Below are positions 18,300-25,175 of a stretch of 37,960 nt of DNA, piece by piece (positions within the stretch are counted from its first letter, which is position 1; every line of letters starts with the position of its first letter). The notes under the pieces are model-generated. The model saw nothing but the letters and a program-made list of their open reading frames with translations, searched no databases and was not told the origin of the DNA. The stretch lies in the NCBI GenBank assembly GCA_019636565.1, contig JAHBXG010000033.1:1-37960 (forward strand). The letters run 5' to 3'. The DNA comes from Phycisphaeraceae bacterium (GTDB lineage Bacteria > Planctomycetota > Phycisphaerae > Phycisphaerales > UBA1924). The translations under genes were made by a program, and so were the position numbers.

Positions 18300-19100
18300 A
18301 TGACCACACTTGATACCAGGTCCAATCCGCTGGGCGCCGACGTGCAGGGCGGCACCGAACCGCTCTGGAAGCGGTATCTCCCCGGCCATCACTGGCGGAC
18401 AGCGGACGAAGAGTTCGACGCCTGCACGCTGGGCTTCTGGCTCTTCCTCGCCACAGAAGTGCTGCTCTTCGCCGGGCTCTTCTGCGGCTACACCATCATG
18501 CGGTTCAAGTTCCCGCAGGCGTTCGCCAACGGTTCTTCGTACCTTGACTGGCGCTGGGGCACGCTCAACACCGTGGTGCTCCTCCTCTCGTCCTACACCA
18601 TGGCCGCGTCGATCCGCGCGTTCCAGATGGACCGCCAGAGCCACGGTCGGCGCCTGCTCGCCGCTACTTTCGTTTTCGGGCTTTGCTTCCTCCTCATCAA
18701 GTTCACGTTCGAGTACACCCCCAAACTCTCCGGCTGGTTCATCGCGTTCGATCCCGCGCTCTCGCACTACACCGAGCTCGTTGACAACAAAGCCCTCGGC
18801 GGTCTCTTCCATCACGTCGCCGGCTACGGCGGCAAGGCCCCCGGCCAGTTCTTCTCCTACGCCTTCTCCGAAGACCCGTGGGAGCCTCTGTGGTGGAGCA
18901 TCTACTACTGCGCCACCGGCATTCACGCTCTGCACGTCATCATCGGAATGACCCTGATCGCCTGGTGCTTCCGCCGCGCCCTCTTCTTCAAGGCCTACGG
19001 ACCAAGCCACTACACGATGGTCGAGAACACCGGTCTCTACTGGCACCTGGTCGATCTCATCTGGATCTTCCTGTTCCCGCTGCTCTACCTGATTCACTGA
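18300..19100 (+). CDS. coxC: cytochrome c oxidase subunit III
   Basis: A 266-residue membrane protein of the subunit III family. Typical segments are LGFWLFLATEVLLFAGLFCGY, where the glutamate near residue 50 is conserved in the family, then LNTVVLLLSSYTMAASI, a central helix followed by FEYTPKLSGWF, and the signature GIHALHVIIGM near residue 205. It ends in NTGLYWHLVDLIWIFLFPLLYL. A loop of about 50 residues between the helices that contain FLLIKFTFEY and SIYYCATG is longer than usual. It starts 24 bases after the coxA stop. Its role is structural support and proton uptake for subunit I. Confidence 0.95.
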   Translation: MTTLDTRSNPLGADVQGGTEPLWKRYLPGHHWRTADEEFDACTLGFWLFLATEVLLFAGLFCGYTIMRFKFPQAFANGSSYLDWRWGTLNTVVLLLSSYTMAASIRAFQMDRQSHGRRLLAATFVFGLCFLLIKFTFEYTPKLSGWFIAFDPALSHYTELVDNKALGGLFHHVAGYGGKAPGQFFSYAFSEDPWEPLWWSIYYCATGIHALHVIIGMTLIAWCFRRALFFKAYGPSHYTMVENTGLYWHLVDLIWIFLFPLLYLIH

Positions 19101-19186
19101 TGCAGGTCCGCGCCCGATTGCTTTTTCCCACAACCATCTCACCCCTTCCATCCGCTCACGACACTCCTTCCCACCGAGACCGACGC

Positions 19187-19960
19187 ATGAGCACCCCGCA
19201 CGCAGCCGCCCCCGAAGTGTTCGACGAACTCGATCCGCACGGCATGGGCGCGTACACCAAGCACTCGCACCACATCGTCTCGGGCATGACGCTCAAGTCG
19301 ATCCTCATCATTCTTCTCGCCTTCACCGCGATCACCGTCGGCGCCGCCCAGGCCGAAAAGTTCATCGAGACCTCGCTGCACATCGAACTGCCCCGCTGGG
19401 TGAACGTCATCGTCGCCATGAGCATCGCGACCGTGAAAGCCTCGCTCGTGCTCATGTTCTTCATGCTTCTGCGCTACAGCAACCCGATCAACACCGTCGT
19501 CTTCCTGTTCTGCCTCCTCGCCTTCGCGCTCTTCCTCTTCTTCACGCTGCTGGATCTGGGCACCCGCGGAATGATCAACCCGATCAAGGCGCACCAGGTC
19601 GAAGCCGGCGGCATAGGCGGAATCCGCGCCGGTTGGCGGGCAGACGCTCCGATCATCAATCAGGCCCCGGTGGTCTTCTGGCGCGAACGCAAGATCGCCG
19701 AAGTCGGCATCGACGAGTACAACCGGATGAAGAGCATCCTCTCTCATCCGCACGAGGGTCACGGCGCTCCGGCGGTTTCCAGCGGCAACATGTCGATCAA
19801 CCGTCCGGGCATCACCCCCGGCCTGTTCAGCGCGGTCGCGCCCGCGGCACACGATGAGCACGCTCCCCACGGCGCATCCCCTGCTCCGCACGGTGCACCG
19901 GACGCTCCCGCCCATTCCCCGGCCGCGGCTCCCGCTTCCGCCGAACCCGCCAAGCACTAA
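19187..19960 (+). CDS. cytochrome c oxidase subunit IV family protein with long C-terminal extension
   Basis: The first 125 residues match the prokaryotic subunit IV (CyoD/CtaF-like) family: three membrane helices at about 36-55, 72-94 and 102-123, with the family hallmark TVKASLVLMFFMLLRY in the second. Family members are often about 100 residues; here another 130 residues follow. They start with a conserved-looking soluble segment (RAGWRADAPIINQAPVVFW) and end in an Ala/Pro/His-rich tail. ATG 19187 is chosen because it gives a compact cytoplasmic N-terminus. ATG 19100, which overlaps the coxC stop, is in frame but adds 29 unlikely residues. The gene closes the canonical coxBACD order. Confidence 0.88.
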   Translation: MSTPHAAAPEVFDELDPHGMGAYTKHSHHIVSGMTLKSILIILLAFTAITVGAAQAEKFIETSLHIELPRWVNVIVAMSIATVKASLVLMFFMLLRYSNPINTVVFLFCLLAFALFLFFTLLDLGTRGMINPIKAHQVEAGGIGGIRAGWRADAPIINQAPVVFWRERKIAEVGIDEYNRMKSILSHPHEGHGAPAVSSGNMSINRPGITPGLFSAVAPAAHDEHAPHGASPAPHGAPDAPAHSPAAAPASAEPAKH

Positions 19961-19981
19961 TCCCCTGAAAGGAGCAGCATC

Positions 19982-20755
19982 GTGAACACAGCGCGCCGAA
20001 TCGCGCTCGCGGTCGCATTGCTCTCCGCCGCGGGGCTTGGACTCAGCGTGTACACGATGGCCCGGCGCGTCGCCGAGCACAACCAGCGCGAGCGCAAGGT
20101 GTACTTCTTCAAGGAGATCCTCAAGAAGGATTTCGAGTTCAAGGGCGTGCCGGTTCATATCACCGACATCAATCCCGGTACTCCGGATTGGCACCTCAAC
20201 ATCGCTTACGGAGCAGAGAACCTCCGTCTGCATGTCTCCGTTCCCGGCAATCCCAAATTGCCCGATCTTGTCGCGCACAACGACTGGCTGCGTGTGCTTC
20301 TCTTCGCCGAAGCGCGTCACATGACCGCCGCCACGCTGGAGCAGAAAGTTCGCGAGGGTGAGGTACCAGAGCGGCTCGCCATCGTCACCCGCTCGCCTCT
20401 CCCGGGGGCCGAGCCGGGGAAATGGCAGGATGTCTGGAAGTCCGGCTGGGCGTACGACTTCTACGAATTCGACGACGGCCACTTCAAGCACGAGCGCTTT
20501 ACATACCCAACCGGCAAGCCCGATCGCGAGCCCAAGCCGGGTCAACTCCCGGCGGATACGTGGCAGTTTCAGGCCGCTTCCGCTGTCACGCCTCAGACCC
20601 AGCGTCCCAGCAACCGGTTCACCATGGACGCACTGAATGCAGCGGGCTGGACGCTCCCGGCGGCCGCGTGGTCCACCATGTTGCTTCTGGGTTCGATCGC
20701 CATCGTCGTCGCCCCGGCGCGACGGCGCTCGACATCCCCCTCGCAGCGCCCGTAA
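19982..20755 (+). CDS. membrane-anchored protein of unknown function downstream of cox genes
   Basis: No family is recognised. The 257-residue product has a helix at each end, about residues 7-27 and 228-247, with a soluble domain of some 200 residues that should lie outside the membrane. Notable segments are VYFFKEILKKDFEFKGVPV, HITDINPGTPDWHLNI and GWAYDFYEFDDGHFKHE, the last rich in aromatic, acidic and His residues. GTG 19982 is preceded by AAAGGAG. It begins 21 bases after the subunit IV stop, so it is very likely the last gene of the act-cox operon. An oxidase accessory or assembly role is suggested by position only. FixH and CtaG were considered but their motifs are not seen. Confidence 0.85.
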   Translation: MNTARRIALAVALLSAAGLGLSVYTMARRVAEHNQRERKVYFFKEILKKDFEFKGVPVHITDINPGTPDWHLNIAYGAENLRLHVSVPGNPKLPDLVAHNDWLRVLLFAEARHMTAATLEQKVREGEVPERLAIVTRSPLPGAEPGKWQDVWKSGWAYDFYEFDDGHFKHERFTYPTGKPDREPKPGQLPADTWQFQAASAVTPQTQRPSNRFTMDALNAAGWTLPAAAWSTMLLLGSIAIVVAPARRRSTSPSQRP

Positions 20756-20808
20756 ACCGGGTCGGAGCCAATCCCCGCGGCGTGCGTCACCAAAAGCATC
20801 AGCCGCGT

Positions 20809-21705
20809 CTACCGGAAGACACTGGTGTTGCCGCCGTAGATGATCTGGCCAACATCATTGCCGACCTTTGCCATCACCAGCCCCAGCAGGATGATCGCTA
20901 GGAAACTCGCAACGAACGCTTCGGTCGTCGCTCTCCCGACGCCCTCCGCCCCGGGCCGGCAGGTAAATCCCTTGTAGCAGGCGATCACACCCATCGCAGC
21001 CCCGAAGAACAGACTCTTCACCAGCCCCTGGGTGATCTCGTACCAGTTGACCAGCATCTGGCTGTAGTAGAAATACTGCTCGCGATCCGCTCCGTAGAAG
21101 TAGATCGTGATCAGCAGGCCTCCCAATACGCCGCAGAGGTTCGAAACGACAGTCAGCGCCGGGATCATCACCACGCACGCGACCACGCGCGGGACCACCA
21201 GCACCCGTACTGGATCACTCGCCATCGCCCTCATCGCGTCCAACTGTTCGGTGACACGCATCGAACCCAGCGCCGCCGCCAGCGAGCAGCCGACTCGACC
21301 CGCCAGCATCACGCCCGCCAGCACCGGTCCAAGCTGCTTGACGACCGAGATGTTGATGACCCCGCCCAGCCGGCCTTCCTGACCGATCGCGCGAAACTGC
21401 GGATACCCCTCGAACGCAAGCGTCATGCCGATGAACGCGCCGGTGAGCGCAAGCACCGGGATGGATGTCGTGCCGACGAAAAACAATTGCGGCATCAGCC
21501 GGTCGCGTCGCGCCCACGTGCGCACGTGCGGCAGCCCCATCACAACAGCCCCGCAGAATCTCGAGAAATGGGCTGCGCCCACGACGGTGGTCACGATCCA
21601 AGCCCAGGCGAATTGGATCGACTCGCGCACGGCCTCGCCAACCGAGACGATCGCACCCGCAATTCCGCGGGGGCCGCTCTGGGTCTCGATGGTGTGCTCG
21701 CGCAT
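20809..21705 (-). CDS. MlaE/DUF140-family ABC transporter permease
   Basis: A 298-residue membrane permease of the MlaE family, which moves phospholipids or other lipids between the inner membrane and the outer envelope. Family signatures include FFVGTTSIPVLALTGAFIGM, the VVKQLGPVLAGVMLAGRVG segment, ALGSMRVTEQLDAM, and RVLVVPRVVACVVMIPALT. Near the C-terminus are KSLFFGAAMGVIACYKG and TTEAFVASFLAIILL. The frame is open 94 codons further upstream, but that part reads as shadow sequence, so ATG 21705 is used. No MlaF-type ATPase or MlaD-type MCE gene is nearby. It runs toward the end of the cox cluster with 53 bases between the stops, and no strong terminator hairpin is seen there. Confidence 0.9.
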   Translation of the reverse strand: MREHTIETQSGPRGIAGAIVSVGEAVRESIQFAWAWIVTTVVGAAHFSRFCGAVVMGLPHVRTWARRDRLMPQLFFVGTTSIPVLALTGAFIGMTLAFEGYPQFRAIGQEGRLGGVINISVVKQLGPVLAGVMLAGRVGCSLAAALGSMRVTEQLDAMRAMASDPVRVLVVPRVVACVVMIPALTVVSNLCGVLGGLLITIYFYGADREQYFYYSQMLVNWYEITQGLVKSLFFGAAMGVIACYKGFTCRPGAEGVGRATTEAFVASFLAIILLGLVMAKVGNDVGQIIYGGNTSVFR

Positions 21706-21845
21706 CGTCCCAAGCGTAGATCCGGTCGAAATGGCAGCGCGGCGTTCGGCGGGGCGCCGTCGCCACTTTCGGATCAGGATCGCGAATGAGGCCGATTCTC
21801 GATGCCCGGGTCGGTGCGTCCAAAGGGCACCTGTCGGCGTCCGAG

Positions 21846-22553
21846 TCAGTCGGCTCGGCTGATCCTCTTCAGCATCGCACGCACCGGGAATTTCACGCCC
21901 TCGATCATGATCTGCCGGTTGAACTTGGAGACGCCCGCTTCGCGCTCCGCGAAAATGATCGGGACCTCGGCAAACCGAGCCCCGCACCGGTGAAGGTTGA
22001 ACTTCATTTCCATCAGGAAGGCATACCCGTTGGACTTGATGCGATCAAGATCAATGCGTCGGAGAATCTCCGCTCGGTAACCGACAAAGCCCGTTGTCAG
22101 GTCGTGCGCCGGAATCCCGGTCAAAGCGCGGGCGTAGAGATTCGCGCCATAACTGAGCATCTTCCGCCGCAGCGCCCAGTTCGCGCTCCCGCCCCCCGGT
22201 ATGTAGCGTGATCCCACAACAACGTCATATTGCTTGAGCAATTCCAGCACGCGGGGCAGCACCTCCGGCGCGTGCGACAAATCGGCGTCAAACTGGATCA
22301 GATGGTCGTCCAGATTCTCGGTCAGAACCTTTTTCATCGCCTGGCGGCAGGCCGAGCCGTAGCCGCCTTTGCCAGGCCGGACCATGAGGTGCAGATAGGG
22401 GTCTCGCTCCTGAAGGCGGCGGACTTCATCCGCAGTGCCATCGGGGGAATTGTCATCGGCGAACAGAATGGGTTCGTTGCCGGCGGCCCGTCGCACCCGC
22501 TCAACCAGCGGAGCGACGTTGTCCTTTTCGTTGTAGGTCGGGATTATCAACAT
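21846..22553 (-). CDS. glycosyltransferase family 2, polyprenol-phosphate mannosyltransferase-like
   Basis: A 235-residue GT2 enzyme of the dolichol/polyprenol monophosphate mannose synthase type. It begins almost at once with the nucleotide-binding strand LIIPTYNEKDNV. Other motifs are DDNSPDGT (residues 33-40), GKGGYGSACR and the metal-binding QFDADLSH (Asp89, Asp91). Further on come VVVGSRYIPGG, LTTGFVGYRAEIL and the family-typical IIFAEREAGVSKFN. The product lacks the C-terminal membrane helices found in some relatives. It should transfer a sugar from a nucleotide donor to a polyprenyl phosphate at the inner membrane face. It lies between an OmpA-like lipoprotein and the MlaE permease on the same strand, an envelope-related context. 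No clear ribosome binding site precedes ATG 22553. Confidence 0.9.
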   Translation of the reverse strand: MLIIPTYNEKDNVAPLVERVRRAAGNEPILFADDNSPDGTADEVRRLQERDPYLHLMVRPGKGGYGSACRQAMKKVLTENLDDHLIQFDADLSHAPEVLPRVLELLKQYDVVVGSRYIPGGGSANWALRRKMLSYGANLYARALTGIPAHDLTTGFVGYRAEILRRIDLDRIKSNGYAFLMEMKFNLHRCGARFAEVPIIFAEREAGVSKFNRQIMIEGVKFPVRAMLKRISRAD

Positions 22554-22580
22554 GCGGCAGGCGGATCTGAGCCCAGGCGT

Positions 22581-22614
22581 AGGAGCACTCCGCGCCTATT
22601 CCGGCGCGACTCCT
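22581..22614. repeat. imperfect inverted repeat between ompA-like gene and glycosyltransferase
   Basis: AGGAG (22581) and CTCCT (22610) flank a perfect CGCGCC/GGCGCG pair (22591-22596 and 22603-22608) with loop TATTCC. The structure is GC-rich and symmetrical and lacks a T-run on either side. It could attenuate or terminate transcription between the two genes or stabilise the mRNA. Confidence 0.4.
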
Positions 22615-22631
22615 GACCAAGGTACCAGATC

Positions 22632-22648
22632 CCCGGAGGAATTCCGGG
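22632..22648 (-). terminator. hairpin just after the OmpA-like gene
   Basis: CCCGGA and TCCGGG form a 6-bp stem with a 5-base loop. It begins four bases past the OmpA-like lipoprotein stop codon (minus strand). There is no T-run, so it would be at best a weak or non-canonical terminator. Its neighbour at 22581-22614 adds a second hairpin. Confidence 0.3.
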
Positions 22649-22652
22649 AGGC

Positions 22653-23549
22653 TTACTTGTTGATCTCAGGGGCCCGGGCCGGCGGGCTCGACCGGCTCGG
22701 CGTCGCCGTCATCGGATCCGAATCGGCCGGGACCGACTCGTTCATGGTCGTGATATCCGCCGGGTTCTTGGGCAGCATCAGGTAGATCTCAACCCGGCGA
22801 TTCTGCGGCGTGTTCCCGCTCGGGGTGTTGGGCACCGCCGGACGGAACTCGCCCCAACCGGCCACTTCCATCTTTCCGGGTACCACTCCGTCGTTCACAA
22901 GCGCCGCGCGGACGCTGATCGCGCGGGCCGCGGAAAGGTGCACGTTCGTTGGGAATCGCTTGGCGGTATTGGCGCTGATGCGCTGGGCATCGGTGTGGCC
23001 AACGACAATGACTTCGTACTTCGCGGTCACCGGGTTCTTGAGGATGGACGCCAGCGCCGCGATCGCGGTTTGCGCCGAGGGCTGGATGGCGTCGGAACCC
23101 GAGGCGAACGTGAGATCCGCGGCAAACCGCAGCATCCCTCGGGCGTCGTCATACTTGAGAAGGTCCGGGTATTGCGCGGCCAGTTCGCGCAGCAGCGCGT
23201 CGGTGTCCGCATCGAGCGGCGAAACCGAGAGGCCCTTCAGCCGGGCTTCAAGATCGGCGAGCGACAGGCCCGACTCGCGCATGCGACGCATCAGTTCATC
23301 GTTCTGCGCCTGCAGCGCCGCGAGCGCCGCTTCGGTCTTTGCCAACTGCTGGCGGGTCATGTCGCGAGCGGCAAGGGCGTCATCGCGCTCGCGCTGGAGT
23401 GTGGCATTGCGATCGGTCAGGCCGCGGTTGGTTTCGTAGAGGCGGTCGTATTCGCCTTGATTGACGCAGCCGCCCAGGCCCGCTGTCAGACAGGCAAGCC
23501 CAAGAAGTGCTGTGAGAAAACCGCGCTGAATTCCGCTGGAAAGTGACAT
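22653..23549 (-). CDS. OmpA-family peptidoglycan-binding lipoprotein
   Basis: A 298-residue lipoprotein. The signal peptide ends in LGGC with Cys28 as the lipidation site. Residues of about 31-110 are charged with heptad-like patterning (RLYETNRGLTDRNATLQRER), a likely coiled coil. The OmpA-like domain covers about 140-260: LTFASGSDAIQPSAQ, VVGHTDAQRI, LSAARAISVRAAL and GWGEFRPAVPN, then NRRVEIYL. These residues bind diaminopimelate-type peptidoglycan in the family, so the protein should link a membrane to the cell wall. Similar motB/OmpA proteins exist, but no proton-channel helix is present. The frame extends 21 codons upstream; ATG 23549 is used because it starts the signal peptide and has GGAG upstream. 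It is divergent from the amidohydrolase. Confidence 0.92.
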   Translation of the reverse strand: MSLSSGIQRGFLTALLGLACLTAGLGGCVNQGEYDRLYETNRGLTDRNATLQRERDDALAARDMTRQQLAKTEAALAALQAQNDELMRRMRESGLSLADLEARLKGLSVSPLDADTDALLRELAAQYPDLLKYDDARGMLRFAADLTFASGSDAIQPSAQTAIAALASILKNPVTAKYEVIVVGHTDAQRISANTAKRFPTNVHLSAARAISVRAALVNDGVVPGKMEVAGWGEFRPAVPNTPSGNTPQNRRVEIYLMLPKNPADITTMNESVPADSDPMTATPSRSSPPARAPEINK

Positions 23550-23712
23550 TCGCCATTCGCTCCGTGAAAAGTCGCCCGTTCTCCGCGCCAGAGGGCGGGG
23601 ATCCGAGCACATGTGCCGCGCGATCGTATCCTGATCCGGCTAGCGCCGGATGGGTTTGAAGGCTTCTGGATGCCGAGCCGGCTCTTTCTATCGGAACTCT
23701 CGCGTCCGCGCC

Positions 23713-25074
23713 ATGAATCCGCAGCCCTTCCCAAACCCTCTCATTCCCGCCACTTACCGCATCGATGCCGCCGGTGCGATCGATGCCTCCGCGCGGCCGA
23801 TTTCGGTGGCACCCGCTTCAATTCTGCTCGATTTCGTTCCCGGCCGAATTCGAGTCTTGGCAACCGACTCGCCGGCCGGGGTCGACCGCCACCCCGCCGC
23901 GTCCGGCGCGACCCGGATCCACCTGCCGAGCAGCCTCATCACGCCCGCCTTTGTGAACGCCCACACCCACCTCGACCTGACGCATATTGGTCCTCAAACT
24001 CGATCGGGGTTTGCCCCGTTCGTGGATCTGGTGCGAGCCCGCCGGCACTTCGATCCTGAACTGATTCGCGAATCGGTCCTCCTGGGGGCCCGGCTTTCGA
24101 TCGCCGGAGGAGTCGCCGCGGTGGGCGATATTGCCGGGGCCGTTCGCGGAGGAGCGTCGATCGAGCCGTTTCTCGCGCTGCGAGATTCGGGCCTTGCGGG
24201 GGTCTCCTTTCTGGAGTTCTTCGCAATAGGGGAATCGATACCCCGAGCGCTGGCACGCATGGACGCCGTGGCCGATGAGGCCTTGGCCCTTCCCGCTTCT
24301 CCAGTGCGGTTCGGGCTCCAGCCTCACGCGCCCTATTCGGTTTCGCCGGCTGGATATCGGCACGCATTTGCACGTGCTGTTCGCGACAGCCTTCCGATCG
24401 CCACGCATCTCGCCGAATCCATCGAAGAGCGGGAGTTCATTGCCACAGCAACAGGGCCGCAGCGTGCGATGCTGGAGGCGCTCGGCCTTTGGAAAGATTC
24501 ACTCCTGACCGAATTCGGCCAGGGCAAGTCCCCCGTCGCGCACCTTGCCGCGATCCTGCAGGAGCGAGATTCGCCGGTCGTGCTTGTTCACTTGAACGAT
24601 CTTTCGGATGGCGATGTCGAGTTGCTCGCCGACTTGAACGCGCACGTACCGATCCACGTTGCGTACTGCCCGCGTGCTTCAGATTTCTTCGGCGCGCCGG
24701 ACACGTTTGGCACGCACCGTTACCGCGAATTGCTCGGCGCGGGGATCAACGTTTGTCTGGGCACCGATTCGATCATCAATCTGCCCGAAGCACACGCCGG
24801 GGGCAACAACGCTCGAATCTCTCCGCTGGACGATGCGAGGCTGCTCGCCCGTCGCGAGAACACGGACGCAACTGTTCTGCTGCAAATGCTGACGGTTCGT
24901 GGCGCGTCGGCGCTCGGGCTGGACCCGGCGCGGTTTTCACTTCGAGAGGGTTCGATCGTCGCCGGCCTTTGCGCGATCCCGGCGGCATCAGCGACAACCC
25001 GGACAGCACCGGAATCGGGCGAACTCTGGCGCCGGGCGCTCTCCGGCGATGATCCGCCGTCGCGGCTCTTTTAG
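23713..25074 (+). CDS. amidohydrolase superfamily metal-dependent deaminase/hydrolase
   Basis: A 453-residue TIM-barrel amidohydrolase of the ATZ/TRZ, MtaD, SsnA-like group. Metal ligands are His84 and His86 (NAHTHLDL), His232 (THLAES) and Asp352 (LGTDSIIN), with His293 in VLVHLND and Glu235 as probable catalytic residues. The N-terminal beta-sandwich part is Pro/Ala-rich. Substrates of this group include S-adenosylhomocysteine, aminodeoxyfutalosine, guanine and chlorinated triazines; nothing in the sequence fixes which. Aminodeoxyfutalosine deaminase of the futalosine menaquinone pathway is one candidate because a quinol-using complex lies nearby. That link is inference. ATG 23713 is chosen; 21 further in-frame codons upstream look non-coding. 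Confidence 0.87.
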   Translation: MNPQPFPNPLIPATYRIDAAGAIDASARPISVAPASILLDFVPGRIRVLATDSPAGVDRHPAASGATRIHLPSSLITPAFVNAHTHLDLTHIGPQTRSGFAPFVDLVRARRHFDPELIRESVLLGARLSIAGGVAAVGDIAGAVRGGASIEPFLALRDSGLAGVSFLEFFAIGESIPRALARMDAVADEALALPASPVRFGLQPHAPYSVSPAGYRHAFARAVRDSLPIATHLAESIEEREFIATATGPQRAMLEALGLWKDSLLTEFGQGKSPVAHLAAILQERDSPVVLVHLNDLSDGDVELLADLNAHVPIHVAYCPRASDFFGAPDTFGTHRYRELLGAGINVCLGTDSIINLPEAHAGGNNARISPLDDARLLARRENTDATVLLQMLTVRGASALGLDPARFSLREGSIVAGLCAIPAASATTRTAPESGELWRRALSGDDPPSRLF

Positions 25075-25078
25075 GCTT

Positions 25079-25098
25079 CGAAAATCGCCGCGATTTCG
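25079..25098. repeat. inverted repeat after the amidohydrolase gene
   Basis: AAATCGC C GCGATTT is a perfect 7-bp odd palindrome, extended by CG on each side with one bulged A. It starts five bases after the amidohydrolase stop and lies about 80 bases before resB. It could be a short terminator stem (loop GCCGC) or an operator for resB. No T-run follows. Confidence 0.35.
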
Positions 25099-25175
25099 TT
25101 GACCAAACCGCACAATCCGCCGTGCGCAAACCTAAAGTTCTCAGCCGCTTCTGCAACCCGCGGCAAAGGGCCTCC

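Noticed and set aside
17535..19151. 538-codon minus-strand open frame
   Set aside because: Opposite coxA and coxC. Its Glu/Gly/Val-rich product is the reverse image of hydrophobic codons, not a protein family.
19139..20545. 468-codon minus-strand open frame
   Set aside because: Opposite subunit IV and the 19982 gene. The plus-strand frames have proper starts, binding sites and membrane helices.
20756..20808. Bidirectional terminator between the operon end and the MlaE gene
   Set aside because: The 53-base gap has no stable stem with a T-run in either direction.
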